Shown here piece by piece: positions 16,190-24,194 of a stretch of 37,479 nt of DNA. A program made the position numbers and the translations under genes. The stretch comes from Bryobacterales bacterium (GTDB lineage Bacteria; Acidobacteriota; Terriglobia; Bryobacterales; Bryobacteraceae): positions 18,328 through 55,806 of the forward strand of contig PMKM01000097.1 of the NCBI GenBank assembly GCA_003157745.1, given 5' to 3'. Each line of letters begins with the position of its first letter. Position 1 is the first letter of the stretch. Below the pieces are notes generated by a model that saw only the letters and a program-made list of their open reading frames with translations, was not told the DNA's origin and did no database searches.

Positions 16190-17467
16190 CTATTCGACTC
16201 TGGCCAGCGCGTCGCGCACCTGGGCTAGCGTGGAATCGACATCTGGACTGTCGACGCGGATGACGTGGGCGGTCTTGGTGGTGGGGCGCCAGCGCTCGAA
16301 CATGCGGGGAGTGGGGAAGCCGGCGAAGATCGAGATCAACGGGACGCCCGCGGCGGCGGCGACGTGCTGGCCGGCGGAATCGTAACCGACGTAGAGGCGG
16401 CTGGCGGCGACGATGGCGGCGAAGCCTGCGAACGAGCCTTCCCAGAACGTGGGCTCGATACCGGCGCGGCGGCAGGCTTCGACCACGCGCGCGGCTTCCT
16501 CGCCGCCGGCGCCTTTGTCGATGGTCAAGGGAAGGCCAGTGGCGGCGAGCATGGCGAGCAGCTTCTCTTCGAAGGGATCCGGCAGGCGCTTGGCGGGATT
16601 CTCTCCGACGCCGAGGCTGATGGCGATGCCGGGCTTTGTTTCTGCTGGCGTGGCGAGGGCCAGGTACGGACTTGCGTCGTCGACCTGCAAGGTCTCGCGC
16701 GCCCATGCGGCGGCGAGTTCAGAGAGGGATTGGGCAGTGGGGCTTTCGGCGTCGGGGCCGGCAACCGCTCCCTGACGGTCGCGGCTCCGATTGGGGTCGT
16801 GGCTTGGATTGGGGTCGCTGGTCGGAAGCGGGGCGGTGTACGCGCGGCTTTCGAATAAGTGATAACGGTCCTCGGCGCAAATGGGCAGCAGGCCTAGTTG
16901 GGTCAGGCGCGAATCGGGATCGAGGACGAGTGAGTCCTCACCTCGGCACAGCGCGCGCAGGTCGCTCCACGCGGCGAGGCGTCTACCCAAAGTCCCGCGC
17001 AGGTAAGCTACTTCAGCGTGTTCGAGCCGAAAATCGCCAGCGAACAGATCGAAGTTCTTTCTCGGGCCGGCGAAAACGATGCGGGCGTGCGGAAAGCGGC
17101 GCTTGGCGGCGTCGAGCAGGACGCTGGTGACGGCGACGTCTGCGCCGAGGGTCACGCGCGAAAGGACGATGACGCGGGCGGGATCAATGGCGACGGGGCG
17201 CACGCGGCGCACGCGCTGGTAGCGGGCAGCGAGCGCGGCGGCATCGACGCCGCCGGCCGACTGCGCGATGGCCTGCGAGAACAGGCGGACGTACGCGTCG
17301 CATAGGGCCGGCTCGAAGCGGTCGGCGAGGCCCTCGACCAGGATCGAAAAGAGGGCCGGCGCGCACGCGTCTTCGAGCAGCGCGGGCGGCAGCGTGGCGG
17401 GCGGACGGCCGGCCAGGCATTGCGCCAGGACCTGTTCGGCGGCGGCGCTACACGAAGTACTTGTCAA
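16190..17467 (-). CDS. Glycosyltransferase family 9 (heptosyltransferase-like)
   Basis: The protein is about 425 residues. The N-terminal Rossmann half includes [37 protein letters not shown], and the C-terminal half has [32 protein letters not shown], and the donor-binding [36 protein letters not shown], typical of ADP-heptose:LPS heptosyltransferases and related GT9 enzymes. The in-frame start is not obvious: mtnP ends at 17448 on the same strand, and a TTG at 17467, with GGGGA upstream and a 20-base overlap with mtnP, is my choice. Between the two halves (about residues 225-260) the coding sequence contains a copy of the dispersed repeat, encoding [17 protein letters not shown]. The acceptor sugar is unknown. 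Confidence 0.85.
   Translation of the reverse strand: MTSTSCSAAAEQVLAQCLAGRPPATLPPALLEDACAPALFSILVEGLADRFEPALCDAYVRLFSQAIAQSAGGVDAAALAARYQRVRRVRPVAIDPARVIVLSRVTLGADVAVTSVLLDAAKRRFPHARIVFAGPRKNFDLFAGDFRLEHAEVAYLRGTLGRRLAAWSDLRALCRGEDSLVLDPDSRLTQLGLLPICAEDRYHLFESRAYTAPLPTSDPNPSHDPNRSRDRQGAVAGPDAESPTAQSLSELAAAWARETLQVDDASPYLALATPAETKPGIAISLGVGENPAKRLPDPFEEKLLAMLAATGLPLTIDKGAGGEEAARVVEACRRAGIEPTFWEGSFAGFAAIVAASRLYVGYDSAGQHVAAAAGVPLISIFAGFPTPRMFERWRPTTKTAHVIRVDSPDVDSTLAQVRDALARVE
16763..16789 (+). repeat. Dispersed REP-like repeat, copy B, inside a coding sequence
   Basis: AACCGCTCCCTGACGGTCGC followed by GGCTCCG lies inside the GT9 gene in its antisense orientation, and is read in frame. It is followed by two near-copies of GATTGGGGTCG, which encode the repeated DPNPSHDPN stretch. 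Copies C, D and E are close matches; copy E shares the following GATTGGGG. Confidence 0.75.
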
Positions 17468-18308
17468 CCAGAATCCCCAGCTTTTGGCGCGTGGCCGCGT
17501 TGACCAGCTTGCGGTCGGTGATGATGGCGTGGGCGAGCGCGCTCGCGCAGTGGCACTTGCGCGCGGCGGGCATGGCGGCGACGGCGGCGGCCACCACCTT
17601 GCAAGCGTTCTCGGCGTTCTTCGTGAGGTTGGCAATGATCTGATCGACGGTGACCGAGTCGTGGTGCGGATGCCAGCAATCGTAATCGGTCACCATCGCC
17701 ACCGTGACGTAGCAGATCTCGGCCTCGCGCGCCAGCTTGGCTTCGGTGAGATTGGTCATGCCGATCACGTCCATGCCCCAGCTTCGATAGACGTTCGATT
17801 CGGCTTTGGTCGAAAACGCGGGGCCCTCCATGCACAGATAGGTGCCGCCGGATTTGGCGGGGACGCCGGAAGCGGCGCAGGCCTTGGCGACCTCGGCGGC
17901 GAGCTCGGGGCAGATGGGATCGGCGAAGGCGATGTGGGCGACCAGGCCATCGCCGAAGAAGGTGGCGGCGCGGGTCCGTGTGCGGTCGAAGAACTGATCG
18001 GGGAGGACGAAATCGAGCGGGCGGTGCTCGTCCTTGAGCGAGCCGACGGCGCTGAGGGAGATGATGCGCTCGACGCCGAGCGATTTTATGGCGTAGATGT
18101 TGGCGCGGAAGTTGATCTCAGACGGCGAGAGGCGATGGCCGCGGCCATGGCGCGCGAGGAAGGCTACCTGGCGGCCGGCCAGCGTCCCCACTACGAAGTT
18201 ATCCGAGGGCGTGCCGAAGGGCGTGTCAATCGTGGCTTCCTGCTGCGCCGCGAAGCCAGGCATCGAATAGAGCCCGCTGCCGCCGATGATTCCGATTTCT
18301 GCTTTCAC
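17448..18308 (-). CDS. mtnP: S-methyl-5'-thioadenosine phosphorylase
   Basis: The 286-residue enzyme is a trimeric PNP-fold phosphorylase that splits methylthioadenosine to adenine and methylthioribose-1-phosphate in methionine salvage. Motifs seen are IGGSGLYSM (phosphate loop), [84 protein letters not shown] and MVTDYDCWH, which carries the Asp that recognises the adenine base. The length is normal. The start is GTG at 18308, preceded by GAGGAG at a normal distance. The same ribosome site, start and first seven codons occur again 114 bases upstream (see the direct repeat). The downstream GT9 gene overlaps its 3' end, so the two are probably co-translated. Confidence 0.95.
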   Translation of the reverse strand: MKAEIGIIGGSGLYSMPGFAAQQEATIDTPFGTPSDNFVVGTLAGRQVAFLARHGRGHRLSPSEINFRANIYAIKSLGVERIISLSAVGSLKDEHRPLDFVLPDQFFDRTRTRAATFFGDGLVAHIAFADPICPELAAEVAKACAASGVPAKSGGTYLCMEGPAFSTKAESNVYRSWGMDVIGMTNLTEAKLAREAEICYVTVAMVTDYDCWHPHHDSVTVDQIIANLTKNAENACKVVAAAVAAMPAARKCHCASALAHAIITDRKLVNAATRQKLGILVDKYFV

Positions 18309-18320
18309 GTACTGATCTCC

Positions 18321-18422
18321 TCAATTGTGCGAAGCGATTCTTTGGGCGAGCGCGGGCGGCGGTTGGGGCAACCGCTCCCTTTGGTCGCGGCTCCGATGCG
18401 CGATTCCGATTTCTGCTTTCAC
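18321..18422 (-). CDS. 33-codon leader ORF from duplicated mtnP start
   Basis: From the upstream copy of the GTG start (18422) a frame reads MKAEIGI and then runs through the repeat (AHRSRDQRERLPQ) to a TGA at 18321-18323. That stop overlaps the TGAGGAG ribosome site of the real mtnP gene. With its own GAGGAG site this short frame is likely translated. It could couple, boost or hinder mtnP translation. It is probably a by-product of the duplication. Confidence 0.45.
   Translation of the reverse strand: MKAEIGIAHRSRDQRERLPQPPPALAQRIASHN
18370..18395 (+). repeat. Dispersed REP-like repeat, copy C
   Basis: AACCGCTCCCTTTGGTCGCG followed by GCTCCG matches the other copies, with a variable centre TTT where others have GAC or CAC. 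It lies between the two copies of the mtnP translation start. Confidence 0.75.
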
Positions 18423-18511
18423 GTACTGAGCTCCTCAACCACTTTAGCAACCGCGCTTCGATGGCGAGCGGCGTAGAGCGAGCGGCTCCGATCATGGCGC
18501 GGACGGAGAAG

Positions 18512-19342
18512 TCAGCGTGCCGCGGCTTTCTTCTGGGCGGCCTGGATCTTCTTGATGAGGGCCTTGGCGTCGTCGTTTTCGGGAACCGACTGGAGCGCGG
18601 AGAGGGCTTCCTGCGTCATCACCTGGAACTTCTGCGGCTGGTCGAGGCGGTTGAGGGCGAAGACGCCGGACACGTCGAAGAGGTTCTTGGCTGCGGCGTA
18701 GAGGAACGTGGAGCGCGGGGTGGTGACCTCGGCTTTGAACTTGGAGAGCAACTGTGCCGAATCGTTAGCGGAGCCGTTGGCCAGGCAGATGGAACCGATG
18801 ACGTCCTTTTCGAGCATGGTGGTTTGCAGCGACTGGACTTCCCCTTCGAGGGGCAGGCCGCCACCGTAGGGCTTACGCAGCCCGACGGGTTCGGCGGCGG
18901 AACCGGGCGGGAGGTCGAAACCGAGTTGAACGTCGGTGGAAGGATCCCTGGCGATGAAGGCGTGCACGGCCTGGGCGAAATCCATGGCGGTGTGACCGGC
19001 CAATGCACGGAGTTCGGTCACGTGGCGGTGGAAGGCGAGCGAGTCGGCGTGGTTGAGGCGCTCCCCGGAGGCATAAGTGTCGGCGAGATCGGTGTAGCCG
19101 CGGGCGATGCCGCCGGCGAGCACGATCTGCCAGATGCGCGCCCTGGGGGTGAAGGCGTTATCGGACTGTTGAATTTCCGAGAGGTAGTCGTTAGCCTTGG
19201 CCATGTCGCCGCTGTGATAGGCGTGCCGGGCCTCATTCCACAGGAACGCCGGCGTCCCGGGTTCGGGAAGCGATGGCCCGCTCGAACAAGCGGCTAGAAA
19301 CACGGCGGCCACGACGGCCAGTAGAAGTGCCTGTAATTTCAT
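18512..19342 (-). CDS. Predicted lipoprotein of unknown function
   Basis: The 276-residue protein has a lipoprotein signal: MKLQALLLAVVAAVFLAAC, with lipobox LAAC and acylated C19. After a Ser/Gly linker come helical, TPR-like segments (FLWNEARHAYHSGDMAKANDYLSEIQ; IARGYTDLADTYASG), suggesting an alpha-helical repeat protein anchored to a membrane facing the periplasm. The C-terminus is Lys/Ala-rich. The ATG at 19342 was preferred over the longer frame because GCGGAG lies a normal distance upstream and the signal peptide begins exactly there. I know of no specific function. A small possible gene (19433-19594) precedes it on the same strand. Confidence 0.85.
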   Translation of the reverse strand: MKLQALLLAVVAAVFLAACSSGPSLPEPGTPAFLWNEARHAYHSGDMAKANDYLSEIQQSDNAFTPRARIWQIVLAGGIARGYTDLADTYASGERLNHADSLAFHRHVTELRALAGHTAMDFAQAVHAFIARDPSTDVQLGFDLPPGSAAEPVGLRKPYGGGLPLEGEVQSLQTTMLEKDVIGSICLANGSANDSAQLLSKFKAEVTTPRSTFLYAAAKNLFDVSGVFALNRLDQPQKFQVMTQEALSALQSVPENDDAKALIKKIQAAQKKAAAR

Positions 19343-19432
19343 GCGCGTCTCCGCGGTAGTGCCGGACTCTGGCTGCGGGCGAGCTCGCGGCGCCACCCTG
19401 GTAGGGCGCATTCCATCCCCGGCCGCCGGTTC

Positions 19433-19594
19433 TCAGCCAGGCCCGCCGAAGCCCGGAATTAGGCTCCGCCATTCATGCTCACTCATAGCGGCGGAGAATT
19501 CAAGAGGCTTGAGGATAATGTTGTCCTGGTACTCCGGATCGAACCAGGGGAACTCCGGCGCCGGGCGTATTGAGCCGGGCGGGCCCGGTGGCAT
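19433..19594 (-). CDS. Candidate 53-residue small protein
   Basis: The minus-strand frame from ATG 19594 to TGA 19433 encodes a 53-residue peptide containing PAPEFPWFDPEYQDN and MSEHEWRSLIPGFGGPG. Its aromatic and acidic composition differs from the Arg-rich shadow frames typical of this GC-rich DNA, and it fills most of the 265-base gap between the lipoprotein gene and the divergent regulator gene. No good ribosome site is seen before the ATG. It may be a real small gene, co-transcribed with the lipoprotein, or a remnant. Confidence 0.4.
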   Translation of the reverse strand: MPPGPPGSIRPAPEFPWFDPEYQDNIILKPLEFSAAMSEHEWRSLIPGFGGPG

Positions 19595-19607
19595 ACCATA
19601 GGGTCGA

Positions 19608-20237
19608 GTGACTACATCGCGGATTACGGTACTGCTGGTGGACGACCATGCGCTGGTGCGACGGGGATTCCGCCGCATGCTGGAGGACGACGCCGATATC
19701 GAAGTGATCGGCGAAGCGAGCGACGGCAACGACGCGGTGGAGGCGGCGGCGCGGCTGCATCCGGCCGTGGTGGTGATGGACTTCGCGATGCCGAGCATGA
19801 ACGGCGGCGTGGCCACGCGGATGATCCTCAAGGAGAGCCCGCAGACGGCGGTGCTGATTCTCAGCATGTATACGGAAGCCTCGTACGTGCGGACCTGCCT
19901 GGACGCCGGCGCGCGCGGGTACCTGTTGAAGAACGCCATGGATCTGGAACTGGTGGCCGCGGTGAAGCAGGTGGCGGCCGGGGCGCGGGTGCTCGATCCA
20001 CGGCTGGGCGCGGTGGAGGAATCGGCCGGCGCGGCGCCCGCGTTGAGCACGCGCGAGCTCGAAGTGCTGCAACTGATCGTGAACGGGAAGTCGAACAAGG
20101 ATATCGCGACGGTGCTCGGGCTGAGCGCCAACACGGTGGCCGTGCATCGCGCCAACATCATGCAGGCGCTGGGCATCCACAATACGGCGGAACTGGTGGT
20201 GTACGCCATCCGCGAAGGGCTGGTGAGCATCGCGTGA
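19608..20237 (+). CDS. NarL/FixJ-family response regulator
   Basis: The 209-residue protein has an N-terminal receiver domain (about 5-120) with acidic pocket D12-D13, phospho-accepting D58 in VVVMDFAMP and K108 in GYLLKNA, and a C-terminal LuxR-type helix-turn-helix (about 145-205) with LSTRELEVLQLIVNGKSNKDIATVLGLSANTVAVHRANIMQALG. It likely activates or represses transcription when phosphorylated by a sensor kinase; none is adjacent, so it is an orphan here. The start is taken as GTG at 19608. Its TGA overlaps the GTG start of the next gene (GTGA), so the regulator and the CRTAC1 protein are translationally coupled. Confidence 0.95.
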   Translation: MTTSRITVLLVDDHALVRRGFRRMLEDDADIEVIGEASDGNDAVEAAARLHPAVVVMDFAMPSMNGGVATRMILKESPQTAVLILSMYTEASYVRTCLDAGARGYLLKNAMDLELVAAVKQVAAGARVLDPRLGAVEESAGAAPALSTRELEVLQLIVNGKSNKDIATVLGLSANTVAVHRANIMQALGIHNTAELVVYAIREGLVSIA

Positions 20238-21907
20238 ACCGCCGGGCGTTTCTGGGCGGGTTGGCCGGGTGCGCGGCGCCGCTGTTTCCGGCCGCGGGCA
20301 ACGGGTTGAACTTCCGGCTGGTGGATGTGACGGCGGCGGCCGGCATCGATTTTCACCAGAACAGCGGGGCGTTCGGCGCCAAGTACCTGCCGGAGACGAT
20401 GGGCTCGGGGTGCGCGTTTTTCGATTACGACGGCGACGGCTGGTTGGACCTGTTGCTGGTGAACGGGATGGACTGGCCCGACCACAAACGGCGGCGGAGC
20501 ACGCTCAAGCTATATCGCAACAACCGCAACGGAACGTTCACCGACGTGACCGAGCGGGCGGGCCTGGCGGTCGAGATGTACGGCATGGGCGTGGCCGTGG
20601 CCGACTACGACAACGACGGCTTCCCCGACGTGCTGATCACCGCGGTGGGCCAGAACCGGCTATTCCACAACACCGGCAAGGGCACTTTCGTCGATGTCAC
20701 CGAGCGCGCCGGCCTGGGCGGGCGATCGGCGTTCTCGACCTCGGCGGCGTGGTTCGATTTCGATCGCGACGGTTTGCTGGACCTGCTGGTGTGCAACTAC
20801 GTGAAGTGGTCGCCGGAGCGCGACGTGTTCTGCAGCGTGGACGGACATCGCAAATCCTACTGCACGCCGGAAGCGTATCACGGCGAGACCTGCTGGCTAT
20901 TTCACAACCGGGGCAACGGCACGTTCGAAGACGTGACGGCGAAGAGCGGCATTTTCGACAGCACATCGAAATCGCTGGGCGTGGCGCTGGTCGATTACGA
21001 CCGCGACGGATGGCTGGACGTGCTGGTGGCGAACGACACGCAGCCGAACAAGCTGTATCACAATCTGCGCAACGGGATGTTCGAAGATGTGGCGGTGCGC
21101 GCGGGCATTGCGTTCAGCGAGGACGGGAAGGCGCGCGCGGGGATGGGGATCGACGCGGCGGATTTCGATAATTCCGGCGCCGACGGGATCGCCATCACCA
21201 ATTTCGATAACGAAATGATGGCGCTCTACCGGCCGACGCGCGCGGGCGGCTTTTCGGATTCGGCGATACGGGCGGGCGTGGGGCAGGCCTCGCGCGAGAG
21301 CCTGGGCTTCGGGTGCGCGTTCCTCGATATCGATCTGGATGGGCGGCTGGACCTTGCCGCGGTGAACGGCCACATCGACGAGACCGTCCGCCACATCCGC
21401 AGCAACGTGGGATACGCGCAGCCGCCGCACCTGTTCCACAACGACGGGCAGGGACGCTTCCGCGACATCGCCTCCAGCGCCGGCGCCGGTTTCGCCGCAG
21501 CCAAGGTGGCGCGCGGCCTGGCGTATGGCGATTTCGATCGCGATGGCGATCTGGACCTGGTGGTCACCACCAACCAGGGGCCGGCGTACCTGTATCGCAA
21601 CGACGTGACCAGCGGCTTCCACGCGCTGCGCATTCGGCTTACGGGCAAAAAATCCAACCGGGATGCGATTGGCGCGGTGGTGCGCGTGACTACGCCGGAG
21701 GCGACCCAGACGCGGATGGTCAAGACCGGGTCGAGCTACCTGTCGCAATCCGAGCTGACGCTGACGTTCGGCCTGGGCCCGCGCGAGGGAGCGACGCGGA
21801 TGACCATCTCGTGGCCGAGCGGCGCCACGCAGGAATTCACGGGAGTGCGCTTCGGGGGATACGAGTGCACCGAAGGGCAAGGGCTGAAGAGGCTGGACGG
21901 GTACTGA
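20234..21907 (+). CDS. CRTAC1-family FG-GAP/VCBS repeat protein with ASPIC/UnbV domain
   Basis: The 557-residue protein begins with a twin-arginine-like signal (MNRRAFLGGLAGCAAPLFPAA), implying export. The body is a beta-propeller of FG-GAP/VCBS repeats with calcium-binding loops, for example FFDYDGDGWLDLLLVN, VADYDNDGFPDVLIT, WFDFDRDGLLDLLVCN, LVDYDRDGWLDVLVAN, FLDIDLDGRLDLAAVN and YGDFDRDGDLDLVVTT. The C-terminal segment (about 470-540, LRIRLTGKKSNRDAIGAVVRV ... MTISWPSGATQEF) is the ASPIC/UnbV domain. These proteins are abundant in Acidobacteriota and Planctomycetota; their role is probably extracellular binding or adhesion and is unproven. It is coupled to the upstream regulator and followed by an inverted pair of REP-like repeats. 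Confidence 0.93.
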   Translation: MNRRAFLGGLAGCAAPLFPAAGNGLNFRLVDVTAAAGIDFHQNSGAFGAKYLPETMGSGCAFFDYDGDGWLDLLLVNGMDWPDHKRRRSTLKLYRNNRNGTFTDVTERAGLAVEMYGMGVAVADYDNDGFPDVLITAVGQNRLFHNTGKGTFVDVTERAGLGGRSAFSTSAAWFDFDRDGLLDLLVCNYVKWSPERDVFCSVDGHRKSYCTPEAYHGETCWLFHNRGNGTFEDVTAKSGIFDSTSKSLGVALVDYDRDGWLDVLVANDTQPNKLYHNLRNGMFEDVAVRAGIAFSEDGKARAGMGIDAADFDNSGADGIAITNFDNEMMALYRPTRAGGFSDSAIRAGVGQASRESLGFGCAFLDIDLDGRLDLAAVNGHIDETVRHIRSNVGYAQPPHLFHNDGQGRFRDIASSAGAGFAAAKVARGLAYGDFDRDGDLDLVVTTNQGPAYLYRNDVTSGFHALRIRLTGKKSNRDAIGAVVRVTTPEATQTRMVKTGSSYLSQSELTLTFGLGPREGATRMTISWPSGATQEFTGVRFGGYECTEGQGLKRLDGY

Positions 21908-21931
21908 CGACCTGTTCGAAGCGACCGGGCC

Positions 21932-21990
21932 GACCGCTCCCTCACGGTCGCGGCTCCGAGCGCATAACCGAGCCGCGACCATAGCGGTTG
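21932..21990. repeat. Inverted pair of the dispersed repeat (copies D and D')
   Basis: Copy D (21932-21958, plus strand) starts GACCGCTCCCTCACGGTCGC, and copy D' (21970-21990) is the same repeat on the minus strand, with an altered centre. The arms can pair across about 11 bases to form a long hairpin, with CGACCG/CGGTCG also forming a smaller stem inside copy D. This is a REPIN/BIME-like arrangement. It lies just after the CRTAC1 gene, where it could stabilise or end the mRNA. Confidence 0.75.
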
Positions 21991-22102
21991 CTGGCGATGG
22001 AACAGGGAACTCTGTTCTCGATGACCGGTCTTCGCAGCGCCCCAGGCGGGCCGTGCGCGCCCCACGGAGCGGCCGGCGTGCATGGGTTTACCATAGGCTC
22101 TT

Positions 22103-22930
22103 ATGGATTCACGGCGGATGTGCCCGCATTGCCGGGCGTTTATTACGGTCAAAGACAAGGTTTGCCCTTATTGCAACGAGCGGGTGGGACCGCGCGCCAT
22201 CGACCGGCGCGGCCCAGCGGATTTTCTCGGCGGGTTAATCCCGCACGCGCGATTCAACACCATCGTCATACTGCTGGCCAATTTCGGACTCTACCTGGCG
22301 AGCACGCTGTACAGCATGCGCGCCGAAACCGGCGGCGGTTTTTCGGGGATCGACGTGAACACGCTGCTTGCTTTCGGCGCCAAATTCGGTCCTGCCATTG
22401 CGGACGGCCAATGGTGGCGGCTGGTGACGGCGGGCTGGCTGCACGGCGGCATGTTGCACATCCTGATGAACTGCTGGGTGCTGTTCGACCTGGCGCCGCA
22501 GGTGGAGGAGATTTACGGCGGCAGCCGGATGTGGGTGATCTACTTCCTGTCGTCGGTGGGCGGATTCTACCTGAGCAACCTGTGGAGTCCGATGGCGCCT
22601 TCGGTGGGGGCATCGGCGGCGCTGTGCGGCTTGATTGGTGCCATGATCGCGCTGGGTGTGACGCACCGCAACCCGCTGGGAGACGCCATTCGCAGCACGT
22701 ATGTGCGTTGGGCGATTTACATTCTGGTATTCAGCCTGATTCCGGGAATCGACATGGCGGCGCATATCGGCGGCGGCCTGGCGGGATTCGGCGTGGGGTA
22801 CGTGGCGGGGACGCCGCGCCACGAAGGATCGGCGGTGGAGCGGCTGTGGCAGGCGGCGGCGTGGATCTGCCTGGGGCTGACCGGATTGAGTTTCGCGCGC
22901 TGGTACCTATGGTTCAGTCATAGCGTTTAG
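22103..22930 (+). CDS. Rhomboid-family intramembrane serine protease with zinc ribbon
   Basis: The 275-residue protein begins with a zinc ribbon (CPHC and CPYC within the first 30 residues), followed by about six transmembrane helices. The rhomboid landmarks are WWRLVTAGWLHGGMLHILMNCWVL (loop 1 and the HxxxHxxxN-type helix), the nucleophile S171 in GASAALCG, and H221 in AAHIGGGLAGF. It probably cleaves membrane proteins within the bilayer; substrates are unknown. The start may be ATG 22103 or ATG 22118, five codons in; neither has a perfect ribosome site. It stands alone between the repeat pair and the DUF1223 gene. Confidence 0.93.
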   Translation: MDSRRMCPHCRAFITVKDKVCPYCNERVGPRAIDRRGPADFLGGLIPHARFNTIVILLANFGLYLASTLYSMRAETGGGFSGIDVNTLLAFGAKFGPAIADGQWWRLVTAGWLHGGMLHILMNCWVLFDLAPQVEEIYGGSRMWVIYFLSSVGGFYLSNLWSPMAPSVGASAALCGLIGAMIALGVTHRNPLGDAIRSTYVRWAIYILVFSLIPGIDMAAHIGGGLAGFGVGYVAGTPRHEGSAVERLWQAAAWICLGLTGLSFARWYLWFSHSV

Positions 22931-23040
22931 ATGACTGGCGCGTTACGAGGCGATCTGGCATAATCTAGGGCGTCGCAGTCGGAACATGTGGCCGGACACT
23001 GCGAAATTGGGGTTGCAAGCGCGCCGGCCGGGAGGTGGGA

Positions 23041-23751
23041 GTGAGGCATTGGCGAGCAACTTTCGTGCTGTTGTTGGGCGCGGTTCTGCCAGCCGGGGCT
23101 GCTGCAGTGGCGCGGACTCCGGTGCTGGTGGAGATGTTCACATCCGAGGCTTCGGCGGCCAGCCAGACGGCCGATTTGCTGCTGGCGAAATTGGATGCCG
23201 AGGCGATCGTATTGAGCGAACATGTGACCAGCCTGGACGGCGGATTGTGGCGCGACCGTCTGGCAAACGAGGATACGACGAAACGGCAGCAGGCATACGC
23301 GGACCGTTTCCGTCTGGACAAGGCCTTCGTGCCGCAGATGGTGGTCAATGGCGCGGTGCAGTTCGTCGCCAGCGACGCGCAGCGCGCCGAGCAGGAAATC
23401 GCGAAGGCGACTAAGCGAGTCAAGGTGACGCCGCGGCTGCTGTGGGCCGATCGCGGCGTACAGGTGGAGATCGATGGCGCGCACGTGGGCGACCGTGTGT
23501 ACCTGGCGTTGGCCGACGACGGCGTGTCGACGATGGTGACGGGCGGAGAAAACAAGGGGCGGCAGTTGCATCACATCGCGGTATGCCGCGAGATTCGCAA
23601 CGGTGGCGTGGTGCCGCTCGGTGGCGCGTATTACCAGTTGATCGAGGTGCCGCCGCAGGCACGCAGGCAACGCGTGGTGGTCTGGATCCAGTCGGGAGAA
23701 GTGGGCCCGGTGGCGGGCGCGGCGATGCTCCCGCCGGCGGAAGATCAGTAG
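23041..23751 (+). CDS. DUF1223-like thioredoxin-fold secreted protein lacking the usual cysteines
   Basis: The product is about 236 residues, with a signal peptide (RATFVLLLGAVLPAGAAAVA). The family pattern VLVEMFTSE ... ADLLLAKL ... WRDRLANEDTTKRQQAYADRF ... FVPQMVVNG matches DUF1223, a thioredoxin-like family that normally carries a GCSSC motif after FTS. Here that position reads EASAAS, with no cysteine, so thiol redox chemistry at that site is lost. A C-terminal beta domain (about 130-230) follows. GTG at 23041 is preferred to the GTG two codons upstream because GGAGG sits 5 bases before it. The role is unknown; it is likely periplasmic. Confidence 0.85.
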   Translation: MRHWRATFVLLLGAVLPAGAAAVARTPVLVEMFTSEASAASQTADLLLAKLDAEAIVLSEHVTSLDGGLWRDRLANEDTTKRQQAYADRFRLDKAFVPQMVVNGAVQFVASDAQRAEQEIAKATKRVKVTPRLLWADRGVQVEIDGAHVGDRVYLALADDGVSTMVTGGENKGRQLHHIAVCREIRNGGVVPLGGAYYQLIEVPPQARRQRVVVWIQSGEVGPVAGAAMLPPAEDQ

Positions 23752-23809
23752 GGCCGCGGCTTTCCCGCATAGACCGGCGTTATCGGGTTGCAGTTTTCCA
23801 AGGAAATAC

Positions 23810-23839
23810 TTGTCGCGCGCGGCAGCAGTGCGGGATAAT
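23810..23839 (+). promoter_or_regulatory. Sigma-70-like promoter for the small basic protein
   Basis: TTGTCG (23810-23815) and GATAAT (23834-23839) are separated by 18 bases and end 10 bases before the ATG at 23850. The match is good for a GC-rich genome, though the short distance implies a very short leader. Confidence 0.4.
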
Positions 23840-23849
23840 CGAAAACAAG

Positions 23850-24038
23850 ATGAAACTGCGTACGATTGCGTTGGCTCTGGCTTTGGCCTGTGGTTTCACG
23901 GTGGCTGGCGAAGCCAAGACGAATGTGCTTCGCCCGGCTGCGAAATCGCACAAGGTGAAGCGGGCGAGACCCCACAAGTACAAGATGGCCAAGCGGGGCA
24001 AGGCCCACAAGCAAGTCGCCAGGGCGAAGCACCGGTAA
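23850..24038 (+). CDS. Small basic secreted protein
   Basis: This 62-residue protein has a clear signal peptide (MKLRTIALALALACGFTVAGEA) and a mature part of about 40 residues very rich in Lys, Arg and His (KSHKVKRARPHKYKMAKRGK). It is likely exported and may bind nucleic acid, anionic polymers or the cell surface; that is inference from charge alone. It has its own promoter-like sequence. The mature part resembles no family I can name. Confidence 0.7.
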   Translation: MKLRTIALALALACGFTVAGEAKTNVLRPAAKSHKVKRARPHKYKMAKRGKAHKQVARAKHR

Positions 24039-24194
24039 CCAGCGGCTCGGGAAGCGCGCGTCTTTGGTGTAGGCGGGCTCTCTCTTCGTGAGCAGTTTGG
24101 GAGCGCCGACGCCGTTGCCGTCTTTCGACACTCAGCGCCATTGGCGGGAGTGCGTGCGCCAGATCGACACGGCGGGGCGATTTCGCGGCGTCCG

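Larger units (their letters stand above)
18288..18438. repeat. 37-bp direct repeat flanking a REP-like element at the mtnP start
   Basis: Positions 18288-18324 and 18402-18438 match at 36 of 37 bases. Each carries, on the minus strand, a GAGGAG ribosome site, a GTG start and the codons for MKAEIGI. The 77 bases between them contain repeat copy C. The arrangement looks like an insertion with duplication of its flank, or a tandem duplication into which the repeat came. Confidence 0.85.

Noticed and set aside
19595-20485. Upstream part of a long minus-strand frame ending at 19433
   Set aside because: Antisense shadow of the response regulator and CRTAC1 genes; only the last 53 codons outside those genes look protein-like.
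20897-21982. 361-codon minus-strand frame opposite the CRTAC1 gene
   Set aside because: Antisense shadow; its first residues only translate the dispersed repeat.
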